Position numbers and translations under genes: made by a program. This document shows, in pieces, positions 13,231 to 24,279 of a stretch of DNA of 64,000 nucleotides. How positions within the stretch are numbered: the first letter of the stretch is position 1; every line of letters begins with the position of its first letter. This DNA is from Warburgia ugandensis (lineage: Eukaryota > Streptophyta > Magnoliopsida > Canellales > Canellaceae), in contig CP141139.1 of NCBI GenBank assembly GCA_035236585.1, positions 37,643,217 to 37,707,216 of the forward strand. Direction: 5' to 3'. The notes below the pieces were generated by a model that made no database searches, was not told the origin of the DNA, and worked only from the letters and a program-made list of their open reading frames with translations.

Positions 13231-13404
13231 TATATAAATCGCTCATGTGTGACCAGCTAACAGTCAACTAGAATGATAGTCGAGTCTGTATATAAATCAC
13301 CCATGTGTAAGCAGCTAACAGTCGACTAGAATGGTAGCCAAGTCTGTATATAAATAGCTCTTGTGTGAGCAGCTGACAGTCGACTAGAATGGTAGTTGAG
13401 CCTG
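13231..13404 (+). repeat. Three tandem 58-bp repeats, each starting TATATAAAT
   Basis: Units occupy 13231-13288, 13289-13346 and 13347-13404. Each starts TATATAAAT, then a CATGTGT-like block, CAGCTRACAGTC and ACTAGAATGRTAG. The units differ by only a few bases. They lie in the 3' half of the solo LTR. A TATA-like word at the start of each unit could be a promoter relic, but this is not shown. Confidence 0.95.
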
Positions 13405-14439
13405 TGATATGGACATGAGATGTCATGTCTGTCATCTTCACGATGCTGTGGACCATACTTGCCTTTGTGGCACATGGCAGGATGCTGCCACTCTGTTATT
13501 TGACAATATTTATTTGATACTGATGTTTTTGTGATTTTTATGTCTTTAGTATGTTAAAAGATTACTCATTAAATCAAGGAATTGTTATTGAAACGATTTA
13601 ATCATGAACCTAGGATTTGATATTAAAATTGCTTAATCATGAATCGAGAATTTGATATCGAAAATAGTTTAACCGTGATTGCATGTATTATATATTGTGC
13701 ATACATATGTTATCTATGGTTTTTGACTAATTTAAAGGTTTCCTATTGAGTGGTGGTACTCACCTCCAAAAACATCACAAGTGTACAACAAGAGACTAAG
13801 CCAATGTAAAGGAGCAAAAGAGTTGGATACTTAGAGCAGTAGCAGTAAAAGTACAAAGAACTTTATTCCCTTAAGATAATATTCTTTAGAATTAGTTATT
13901 TTAATTGTTGACAGAAATGTGATTTAAGTATTTGGTACTTGTTAGATGTTTGGGCTGTGACCATTAGGTCATGTCATTATGGTGATTATGTCATTATTTT
14001 CCTTAAATGCAAAGTTTTGAAATAATACCTGATGGTTGGAAATGTGGTTTTCGAATGTAGTATGAATATATAATTTCAAAAGTGATTTTTTTTAAAAATT
14101 TACTAAGGGGTCGCTGCTTATTTAGGAAATGTATTTGAAAAATTATTTCCAAAACCCAGGTCATCTCAATTCAATCTCCACCAAGCTGCTAAAGAAGACT
14201 CTAAAGCAAGATAGCAAATGATGTTTTCTGGGGGAAAAAGGGTATATGAGGGTAAAATCATCCTTTACACACAAACATAAACAGAAGGCAGATTTTACAA
14301 CCCAATTGTACTTCACAGATCTAATTGATTGGAATCAAACCACAGGGATAATTAAAATTGGCCCTAACCATGGGGGTGTTTATAATATTTTCCCCTACAA
14401 ATTTGCAGGGCATGTAAAAACCCATGTCAGCCTATCTTT

Positions 14440-15460
14440 TCAGCCATGCCTTCAAAAAATTTAGTTACAATGGCTTCCACTAGAAGATTCCCTACTTTTC
14501 CATTCAACTCTTAAGATTCTTTTGTTATGCTCCTTCCAAAGAGTCCAGAAAACATTTTATTTTGGATATAGTTTTGCCTTTGCCCTCACTTTGACAAAGG
14601 AGGAAATACCAACTTCACCATTCTCCAAAGAACTTGGACACTGTCCAATTTCAGTGAAATAAGGATAAAGCTATTCACCACAGCATGAAGGCTATCAGCA
14701 TTTGTAATTAGATGAATCCACATAATTCCTCTATGCTATCAGCATCTACCCAGACCTATGTCCAATGGCCTTTCATGGCCCTTGGCAATCCCTTAACTCT
14801 TGCAGGTGATGTTTCAAATAAAAGAGTCCACTGAGGAGATGCCATTTGTCACCACTTCCGAACCCTTTTTGTCATGTACCCTTCTCCTAATAGGTAAGTT
14901 ATTCAACAAACCAATCAAAGATGCATAGTATTGATATCCTTATCCAGGAGTTTCCTTCAATGGAATTTCTAAATGCTACCAGTACCATCTTTAACCAAGA
15001 AGCTCAGTAGAGATACCCCTTTTCCACCATAACCATTTGTAGAGCTATGAAAGACCATCATTAGCAGTCATTAATTACAGCATAATTCCAACCAGACTCT
15101 GCATTTATTCCATGGCCCACTATAAAGCAAAGGCCTCCATCAAACTCCTCTACCATCTTGCTAATATCCTCATTGCCCCAGATCCACATGATCTAGATAC
15201 AATCCTGAGACTTATCCAGGCCATTCTTCAACAAACTTCCTCATTGTCACTTCTTTGCACAAACTGGCATTCTCCCCACAGATCTTCCATGGCTACTGTT
15301 CCTAAAAGTGTCTGATTCTTTACCCATAAACACCTAAGGCAAATCTCCCTTCTTTCTTTGGTTTGCACACCAACTCCCAAGCAACTAGATGACATTTTTA
15401 TTTTGCTTATCACTCTACAAGTTCTTAAGGAGAGAAGTATCTTAATAGCGTACAAATCAG
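14440..15460 (-). mobile_element. L1-type LINE fragment (C-terminal reverse transcriptase/zinc region), decayed
   Basis: On the minus strand, broken frames give phrases typical of the post-RT part of plant L1 elements. LRCLWVKNQTLLGT (near 15330) is followed, after a frame change, by KICGENASLCKEVTMRKF (near 15255-15310). Further on come KWLWWKRGIST (near 15025) and FWTLWKEHNKRILRVEWKS (near 14500-14560). Stops interrupt every frame. Its borders are uncertain, and no poly(A) or target duplication could be fixed. It lies in the presumed third intron of the DUF632 gene. Confidence 0.6.
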
Positions 15461-15803
15461 GATTGCATCATTACATCAGTCGCAGAACATAAAGATAGAA
15501 TACTGCTCTTGTATCATTACTTAATGACCACCTTTCGCAGATGAGAATATAGAGATAAACCTTTAACAAATCGATAACTTTTGATGATGCAAAACTTCAA
15601 CTTACCCAAGAAATAGAACTGTTTGACATAATCAGACACACTCAAGCATCAAGATATAACCAATGTAATGTATAGGCTGCATATTTCTACAAATTAACTG
15701 AAGTGGAAAATAGATATGATTAAATGCTAAAAGAATGCAAAAGCATATAGCACAAACAGAATTGTGTTGACTCAGATGAGATTTAAATGAATGAATCACA
15801 CAC
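15461..15803 (-). other. Start of intron 3 of the DUF632 gene
   Basis: This non-coding stretch follows the donor site at 15803-15802 (GTGTGT on the minus strand). No downstream DUF632 exon was found between here and position 1, so the intron appears to continue to the window edge. Confidence 0.6.
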
Positions 15804-18495
15804 CTTCACTTCTTCATAAAGCTTCTTTTCCCATGCTAGCAATTTATCCAACACTGTAGCATGAGTTTCCCATTCGTCCATATCAAAATCGTCCTTCCCG
15901 TCTTCAGCATTATGACCTCTGAATGACCTATTCCAAGTGATAACACGCATAACTCTTTGAGAATGATCAATATGTCCTGCAATTGATAAGACAATCATAT
16001 ATTAATGCAGATAGTGATAATCTACTTAGGAGGAAATAGAAAAGGCACATAGCGGTAACTGAAGAATCAGTCTGGAAAACTCCACAAGAATAAACAAACA
16101 GAAAGTCTTTCCAACGGCACCAGAAGTTCTTAAATATGTCTTATGATATTTCCCCGTTCCTGTAGGATGTTGCACTCCATACCAGCTTGTTACTTAAAAT
16201 AAAGAATTGCATAAACTGCCAGTTCCCTGTTTCCAAAATCATGGTGTACTTTGAACCAATGACGTAACTTCTATAACCAAACACCTTGAATAAGATTAAT
16301 GTCTTATGGCTATTGTTATCCAGTTTACACTGACAAAGAAAGTGATACATGTAAACAAGTTTCCACCTGGTAGATCATTTGTGGTAACTATATGCTGCAC
16401 TTGAGCAAGAAACAATTGAAATAAAAAGGACTTCCACTGCATGGATTCAAGAACATTTTGGCTCAAATAACGAAATTGTTCTAATTTACTGGCATGATGA
16501 AATAATAACCCAAAATCAAAAAGTTAATCTTCCAATGCACTGAATTAGTTAATGAAGTCTAACTATCCCGTGTTTTGCTTTTTGATTACAAACCATCTAG
16601 AATCACCATTCCCACGCACAAGCCTCCTTCCCAATATCTAGCACGACAAAGGCATTCCAAGATTATGTGAAAGAGAAAAATGACAACCACAACCAAGTCC
16701 CTCCACCTTGAACCAAGTTTGAAACCTTAAAGCTATAGGTCACTCTCCTCGATATCTCCCATCTTCATCACAAAATTACCAGCCACAATCTCACTTTCTA
16801 TATCTAACTCTCTTTCTTCCACCTAAACATGAACAAGAACAAAATTTACTGTCTTTACCTCTTCTATGCAAATTTTGTCACTGTATGCTGCATCCAGATG
16901 TATTATCAACAAAACACTTATTGGAAAAGCAAGTCCCTATCTATCAAACAATCAAAAGCAAGAATCTGTTTGTAATTGTTCAAATGGCCTCATGTTACTT
17001 GCTTATAGACCTCTGTAACATATACTGGCTTCACTACAAGGACAGCTAACACAAGAAGCAGAAATTGAAGGCATCTAACTAACCAACTTCAGGACAGGAC
17101 ACTTGTCCAGATTCCCAAAAGCCTATATATGAAGAATCAAGACACCATTAACATGAATGCAGGCATACGTATCTCAAGCACTCAACTGCTCCTACTGATT
17201 TGAACTTCTGAGTTTCAAACTTCATCCAATCCTAAAATAGTGAATAGTAATGCTTGCGCCTGGATTGGAAACTAGAGCATCATCGTTTGTTATGGTTAGA
17301 CGGACGGGAAAATTGCCTAAGCTAGTGATCAAACATGATCACAGAGAAACAGGTGACAATATCAAAATACAAACTAGAGACAAAGAAACAATTAGATGGC
17401 TGTCAAAAGCAGGAAATATGATGCACAGAGAAATGTTGACTAACAGGGTGAAAAGCTTAGTCATCAAATACTTGTTCAGGAAGAAGTTATATAAATTAAA
17501 AGCAAAAAATACATTAATAGATGCGATGAGGGCTTCAGGCTACCTCGATTGTCGGCAAAATTCGAGTGATAATGCAACCTATTGGCCACAAGCATCTTAG
17601 ACACTTCCTGGGCACTCTCAGATGCCTTGAGGAAATGATCGTCCAGCTCATTTAAGATCTGCGAGAGATTAACATTACTGGGAGCCACACTCTTACTCCT
17701 TTTGCCACCGTCATACGAGGCAGTATGCTGGTGAATAACGCCGCTGCCACCCTGCTTCTTTGGCGGTTTAGCTGACGCTGAAGGCTCAATCACCTTCTCC
17801 TGTGTTGTCTTTGAAAGAACAACATTATCATTGCTTTTGGAATCATCATCATCTTCAGGTCTCTTGAATTTATCATGATCATCATTATCAACCTTGTTTG
17901 AGTGCTGTGTTACTTCAGTCTCAGGCAATGTACTGTGGGTCATTTGATCATGACTGAAGAAGAAGTCCCATGTAGATTGAGTAGAGTCGGGGAAAGAAGA
18001 CGAGGTGGGTTCGGATATGGGGTGACTAGTAGAGTCGGGGAAAGAAGATGAGGTGGGTTCGGATATGGCGTGACCAGGGGGCAGGGGAGGGGGATCAGGC
18101 ATTGAGCTGGTGGCATCGCCCCCACCCCCAGTTTCATCTTCTTCATCTTCTTCTACTATTGTTTCACTGGGTTTGGGATCAGATTTGACGATAGGAATAT
18201 CGGGCATACTAGCAGCACGGATAAGAGGTGTGGCAGGGTATCCAGGAGGAAGTGGGGGAGGGGGAGGGAGGGAATCACGAGGCTGTGTGGGAGCTGAGGT
18301 GGGCCGAACATCTTGGACTTCACCAGGACCATAATCACTGAGTGCTGCCCCAGTGTTTTTGAGGGCCATGGTGTATGTGGAATGTGCTGAAGCGAAAGCA
18401 TTCCTTGCTGTGACCGAATCCTTCATGAATTGTTTCCTGTCTTTGCATCGAGAAACCGCTTCCTCATTCTCGATCTTCGACTGGCTGCAACCCAT
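15804..18495 (-). CDS. DUF630/DUF632 protein (NRG2/bZIP-like family), N-terminal and part of central region
   Basis: Two coding exons are visible: 18495-17544 (317 codons plus one base) and 15976-15804 (173 nt), joined by a GT/AG intron that preserves frame (DNRG-HIDHSQ). The start MGCSQSKIENEEA begins the plant-specific DUF630 domain (residues 1 to about 60: CKDRKQFMKD, ARNAFA, LKNTGAALSDY). Gly2 and Cys3 fit N-myristoylation and palmitoylation, so a membrane-associated protein is likely. Residues 70-145 are proline- and acid-rich linker with PPPPPLPPG. A WDFFF motif lies at about 176-180. Family members usually have WDxFF there. DUF632 starts near residue 284 (ILNELDDHFLKASESAQEV) and continues in exon 2 with RVMRVITWNRSF and HATVLDKLLAWEKKLYEEVK. 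The remaining DUF632 exons, usually two, are absent and probably lie left of the window. Arabidopsis NRG2, a nitrate-signalling regulator, belongs to this family; orthology is not established here. Confidence 0.93.
15977..17543 (-). other. Intron 2 of the DUF632 gene
   Basis: This 1,567-bp intron has donor GTAGCC at 17543-17538 and acceptor TTGCAG at 15982-15977 on the minus strand. Splicing is supported by the continuous domain sequence across the junction. Open frames inside it show no similarity to known proteins. Confidence 0.85.
17981..18076 (-). repeat. 48-bp tandem duplication within the coding exon
   Basis: Two nearly identical 48-bp units (period 48, first-unit start 17981, second-unit start 18029) encode the 16-residue repeat SEPTSSSFPDST plus four residues. 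It keeps the frame and sits in the low-complexity linker just before the WDFFF motif. Confidence 0.95.
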
Positions 18496-19345
18496 TGATC
18501 TTGATTTGGTTTCAGAGTCTTTTGATCGAGGGAAGACAGAAACAACATGTACCTAAGGCTGCCCGGCAGAGCAGAAAGATTCTTTACCTACTCTCACTGG
18601 GAGATATAGAGAGTACAAACACTTGTTGAAAATTTGGACTTACACTGTTCCAGAAAATAAACAGAGGCATACATAATCAGAAATAGAAAGAAAAAGAAAA
18701 CCATTAAAAACCTAAAATCAAAAGTTCAGAAACAAGCTCCTAGTAGGTGAGATTGGGTGTAGAAACACTAGTTGGGAGATTTCGATTTCACCCTGTTATA
18801 GAATATCAATAGAGGAATACAGCATCAGAAAGAGATTAAAATGCCCACTAAAACCTCAGAATCAAAAGTTCAAAAACAATAAAATTTTCCTCTTCCTTAT
18901 GGGAGAAATTGAATGTACAAGCAGCAGCTACAGATTTGGATTTCGCGCCGTTACAGAAGATTAAACCAGGTATATAGCATCCGAAACAGTCAGAAAACCA
19001 TTTTAAAGCCATAAATCAGAAGTTCAAAATCAAGGGAAATAAACACAGACACAGTCGGAATAAAAGAAGAAATTATATATGTAGCGTGCTTTAAACCTAG
19101 AAATATCTGATTTGATATACTACTTTAGAATCTGAACTTCAAAATAAAACCATAGAAAGACCTATCAATTAAAAGCGCAAATTTTGCAGTTTTAGGGTGC
19201 CAAAGCACGAAATTTTAAGAACAACAAAAGTCACAATAAATGGAAAAAGAAAACAGAAATGAGGGTTTCGAAACAGGAAGAGCTTACCTTTCCCATGTCT
19301 GTAATCTTCTGCAAGTTGATTTAGAGTCGTAGAGAGATGGGGTTG
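18496..19345 (-). promoter_or_regulatory. 5' leader of the DUF632 gene with a leader intron and an in-frame upstream ATG
   Basis: A leader exon ends at 19288 with the strong donor ATGGGAAAG/GTAAGCT (minus strand). The likely acceptor is CCTTAG at 18558-18553, so exon 2 starts at 18552, 57 nt before the MGC start codon. The leader exon contains an ATG at 19296-19294. With this splice, that ATG is in frame with MGC and would add 22 residues beginning MGKVHVV. An alternative acceptor six bases upstream (GGGCAG) would instead put a TAG directly after the junction. The MGC start is preferred because it is the conserved family start. The transcription start was not located. Confidence 0.6.
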
Positions 19346-20674
19346 GGGGGTGGATTCGGGGGCCATTTGTGTTGTTTTGTTTGCTTACGAGGAAAATGGA
19401 GCGACGGGCTGTTTGTCCTGCGAATAATGGGAGCAGAAATAGTATACATGGGACCATGTATCTTAATGACCGTCAATCTCTTGGTCCACAGGCCCCAAAT
19501 TGTAAACTGGACGGTTAGATTTTAGACTTGCTCTCCCAAAAGTGTTAACCGCACCGGCACCTATTTTTACTGCGCGATGATGTCCATCTGGAGGATTTGA
19601 AGTTTTAAAGACTAAGTTATTTGTCCCAGCTGTTTCTTGAAAGGAACCCAATTCCTTTGGCTCTGGAAAAGGGGTGGCTCCCGTGCACGAAGTTCTCGCT
19701 TATGCAGGGTTTAGAAAAGAGGAGAACAACAAAGGTGTAAAGTACAGGGCCTTACTTTGCATTTTACAAGAGACTATTTACTCACTTGGCTTTGGAAAAT
19801 TGTTTACAAATCTGATTCTAAACTAGAGTTAACTGTAGTTTCTTTTGCTCCTCTCACTCCATGCGTGTTCTGCTATTTTATTTCTCTGCTTTTACTTTTG
19901 CCACAGAATTTAAGCCCAAAAAACAAAAAAAAAATAGAGAGATGAGTGGGCATGCAGAAGAAAGAGAAAGCCTTTGGGCTTTTCAATTTTTCTAAGACTG
20001 TACGAAGATTGAAATGATCTGTAATCGGTGATGGATACCAAGTATCTCCTCTTCTGGATACCTAATGGCCGAGATACCTGCGATCCTTGTTTCTTGCTAC
20101 TTTTTATGGTCATAAAATAGACTGTATGCTAGGAAATAAGTTTAAAACCATCTATTTTACAACCACAACAGCTTCAATAAACAAGTTATTAAAGGCATCT
20201 AATGGTGATGTTTGATACGACAGCCTGAATCAGATGATCGGTTTGGATTAACGAGAAAATGTGAAAAGTGGATCGACCATGCTTTTCTTTCAATGCAAAA
20301 GTATATGCATGAAAGAAATTCTCACATTCTCATCCTTAAATCTCATTTTAGAAAGGAAAATAGGAAAATAATAAAGTGACACTAGATTAAAACTGTAAGG
20401 TCAATATTGTCATAAAGAATATGTAATCTTAATAAAGATTATGAATAAAATAAAATTGAGGTGGTATGCAAATGAACTTCAGTGAGACACCATGTGTTTT
20501 ATGTCACAATCTATGTTCAAAATACAAATGGAGTGGGAAGTGGTTAATAAGAGGGATTAGGTAGACTTTAGGCTAGAGCTCTAATGGAGGAACCACATCA
20601 TTCAAAATGAGAGGAGGACTAGGAGGCCATGAGTGTGGTGCCAACATGTATAAGTCTAGCTACTATGTGATTGG
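19346..20674. other. Promoter side of the DUF632 gene and intergenic DNA
   Basis: This intergenic stretch lies upstream of the minus-strand gene. It has no coding similarity and no recognised repeat terminus. The usual core-promoter motifs could not be fixed with confidence. Confidence 0.4.
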
Positions 20675-20791
20675 ACATGAAAAATGAGGGTTAATTAGGA
20701 TGAAAATTGTGTGCTAATTGCTTGGACTTCTATGAATTGCTTCTGTATTCAATCTTGCCAAACAAAGGTAGGCTTGGAAGAGCACAATTTG

Positions 20792-23700
20792 TATCACGCC
20801 CCCAAAATGTCAAGCATTTATAGTGGGGCTAGAGATGTGACAAATTCTTAGCGCGTCAAATTATATGATACAAAACAATATATCCCATATAGACATAATT
20901 AGTAAATGTCAAAAGTATAACAATAAAAGGTTCATACAAATTTTTATAAAAAATTAAACTTTATTTAATTCATCACTATTTTCCTCAAATACAATATTTC
21001 AATACCTTTAACTACAATAATTAAGGAACAATGACATTTTCTTAGGCAACAAGCTACCTTATTTTTCATTTTTTTCCTCATCACAATCTTCTTTTCTCCA
21101 TAGACAGTCTCTAATGTAGCATATGAAACATATCTCAGCAAATTCGCATTCAGTAAGCATACTATAATTATATATGTGCTTTACTTTTCTCATCATGAAT
21201 AGGTTATGCATTTTCATCTATAGATTTTTAATTATATTTGACATAAGCTTGTAAACAAAATAATATTTTCATATAAAGCAATACTAATATATTCAAAGTA
21301 GAATATCGAATGCCTTCCAAATGCAAATTCATATTCAAACCAGATACAAATATCAAAAAAGTTTTAACTATCAAAACATCAATTTGTGCATCAAACACGA
21401 TCAACTGAAGTGGTACTTATAGACACATGTCCACATAAATCCACTGCCACACTAATCATATGAGGTTCAAAGTACATACTACAGAGAACAACAAATAACT
21501 CCACAAAATCTTGTCAAGAGAGTTCAAACAAATATCCAACGTTGACTAAATGCTGGTCCAAATAAATTTAACCCATTAGTCTTGAAACCTCGTTGATGTA
21601 ATACTTCTTAATAGAGGCCCTCATCAAAGTACTTCTTAAATGAGTCATTCATTATGACCACTATTGATTAGGTAGAGTGCAGAATAAATACTCTCCATCG
21701 ACGTCTCAAGTGTGAAGCCAAATAAACCCCAAAACCGAAGTAAAAAAAAAAAAAAAGGACTTGCGCAACCTAGCTAGATGTCACACATAAATTCAAAAAA
21801 CTCTTTTCCAATTTCTTTTAAATATTTTCAAATTTCTTTTAAATATTTTCAAAATTTTACATATCTACAAATATTACTTCAAAACATTAGATAATATTAA
21901 ATGCCCAATACTAAACTTTTCAAAATCCATTTCTATTAAAACATTTCAAAACATTGATTAAAACTATCAAATATTCTATTTTTAAATTCTTTACTTAATA
22001 ATAAATTTTCTAGATTGAAAATCATATTTTTACAAATATTTTTATTAAAACCATTGATCAAAACTATCAATTTGGATTTTAAGTCTTTTGAAAATATTTT
22101 TTTATAAAATAATGTAATTCTTAATAATTTTATAAAGCTTTAATAATCTAATCATAATTTTTCAAATCTTTTTAAAAGTACATTGAAAAAACAGCTTATA
22201 TCTATTTCCCTCCTTAGAGATTATATTAATTGTAGATTATATCTAACAGCCTAGATCATATTTGAATTATATATTTTTGTAAAATTTAAGGATTGATATG
22301 TTAGATTATATACCATTTATCTTTTCATTATACTTCTTTTAGATCAGATTGACCTAACTTAAATTAGATTTCCTATTCTGTCCACTAATATCTAATCAAT
22401 TTATGCATGATCTATTGTGCAGATTCATATTTGATTTTGTGATCAATCTAATATTTCATTCTTTCCATTAGACTAGATCATGAGCGTCAAATAAATCTCA
22501 TGAGTTAATCTAATCTTAAATAATTTTATAATTACTAATTAAATCTTATATATTACATATTTGTTTAACATCATATACATCTAAGTATATGACTCAATTT
22601 ATGTTTTTATAGGCGATCGATCAAGATTGTGTGCTTATAGCATACAATTATGATCATACTTTGTTAATAGTTTAGTCAAGACTATTTTTGTAAGATCAAA
22701 ATTATAAGAACATATATTTTTTATCAAGATTTGCACAATAAGGTAGATTATCAAGATCCTGCACATAAGATCTAGATCGTCCGTACTTAATTGTACAATC
22801 AAGATTAAATAAATTTCAAAAGTTAGATTTCAATATTTTGCAATTTATCAAATTAAATTTCATCATTTTTTTAATTTATGCATATGGTTTTAGATCTTCT
22901 AGATCATGTCTCCAATGTTTGGACTAAATTATCTTCACCATAATTTAACACTTATCAATTTACATTATATCCTAAGTTAGAACTAATTGTAGAATTACTA
23001 ATAATTGATCACCATGATTTTACTGTAAAAATACATGAAATTTGAGGATCTAAGGTTGTAACATACTCATTAACACTAATATGATTTCTATATTCAACGA
23101 GATATATGGAATGAAGTTTTTTATCTCGTCTAAATGTAGATTGAACTACTAGACCATGGGATATTGAATTATAACTTTTTAGTCATAGATCTATATTAGA
23201 ATCTAATTGAAAATGATACTAAATCATCAAATATTATTTGGAAATAATCATTGTATATTGAATTATTAGTATCATGATATACCTAAGATTTTTCATTGAT
23301 CCAACGGTGAGATCTTGTTGCACACTCATCACATCTAAAACTAGCAATCTAATTTCTCTTGGACTTTCATATAAATTTTAGAGATTTGAGTTTTTCAGAG
23401 AGGGTTTTCATGTATAATAAGAGCAAGATATTTGAAGAATATTTTCTCTTATAATTTCATTTCAGATATGTTTTAGCCTTATCAATCAAATGTTCCAAAT
23501 TTAATCTTCATGATCTTGCTTAATTTGGAATGTTAGATGAGATCCAATGGTATAAATCCCTATTATTTATTCTCAACAAGTTTTAGATTTGAATTTAAGT
23601 GTAATTCATTTTAAAAATTTATCAATAGAACTTTACTAGTCCATTAAATCTCAATGGTCTTGATTATTACGATGTGTTGGATGAGATGCAATGGTTTAAT

Positions 23701-24279
23701 CTTCTAATATTTACTCTTAATTAAGTTTCAAATTTAAAATTAGGTATAAAACATTGTTAGATATCAATTTAATCACATTTGGATAGCTAAATCATCATGA
23801 TATAAATCCAATGACTATGATGTAAAATGTGTTAAATTGCACCAATTACCAAATGTAGATTTAGATGTAAGATTTTAGAATTGACATAAATTTTAAATTT
23901 AAATTAAATTCAATTGGAAAAACTTTTTTAGATTTGGAATTCAAGTCTTGATCATACGTTATCTCCTATTAAATCTAATCAATTTTAGTTAATTAATATC
24001 TTGTTTTAATACTTCTATGTGTTGTTTAACTATATAAGTTAATGGATCTTGATTCATTAGCTCATATCTAAGTTATAACTTATTTAACTATTACTTAATA
24101 AAGCTAATTTAACTAATTAGTTAACTAACTAACCTAACTTGACTAACCCTCATAATAAATAACAAGTTTTTCTTTAAAAATGCATTTTTTTTATTTTCCT
24201 AATTATAATAATTAAGTGAAAAAATAATTTTACCTTGACACTTTCTAGAAATTTCACAATGAAAATTTGAGATATTACA
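20792..24279 (+). mobile_element. Solo LTR, 3.49 kb, AT-rich
   Basis: The 5-bp TSD ATTTG lies at 20787-20791 and 24280-24284. The element starts TATCACGCCCCCAAAATGTC (canonical TG apparently changed to TA) and ends GAGATATTACA. The second copy of the surrounding duplication (near 25410-25425, TAATTTGACATCATG) shows the uninterrupted target, which supports these borders. There is no primer-binding site and no gag or pol, so it is read as a solo LTR. It is very AT-rich with no open frame of note, and its direction is set only by the LTR-like ends. Confidence 0.75.

Larger units (their letters stand above)
11090..14168 (+). mobile_element. Solo LTR of a gypsy-like retrotransposon, 3.08 kb
   Basis: A perfect 5-bp TSD ATTCA lies at 11085-11089 and 14169-14173. 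The element begins CGTAATAACCC (canonical TG changed to CG) and ends CCCAGGTCATCTCA. Its 3' quarter is clearly related to the LTRs at 28496-31468 and 45918-48995: compare AGGAGATTCAGTCTCTGTTT at 12850 with GGAGACAGAGTCTCCATTT at 31151, and the AACCAGAGGAGA block. There is no primer-binding site, gag or pol between the ends, so it is best read as a solo LTR left by LTR-LTR recombination. Internal features are a CT microsatellite and a triple 58-bp repeat, both listed separately. Confidence 0.8.
10695..14385. mobile_element. Non-autonomous TIR element split by a solo LTR
   Basis: Sequence at 10695-10770 (AAATATTATAAACACCCCAT, then GGTTAGGGCTAATTTTCAA and a CAATTAGA block) is an imperfect inverted match to 14310-14385 (CAATTGGCC-like block, then CCCTAACCATGGGGGTGTTT and ATAATATTT). 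The two halves (10695-11089 and 14169-14385) sum to about 0.6 kb once the solo LTR between them is removed. No transposase is visible, and no clear target-site duplication was found outside the inverted ends, so the superfamily stays open. Confidence 0.6.

Noticed and set aside
15228..15455. 75-residue minus-strand frame as a further DUF632 exon
   Set aside because: Its sequence (LWVKNQTLLG) matches the post-RT part of L1 elements, not DUF632.
17250..17600. 116-residue plus-strand frame
   Set aside because: It overlaps intron 2 and the end of the DUF632 coding exon on the opposite strand, and it has no family resemblance.
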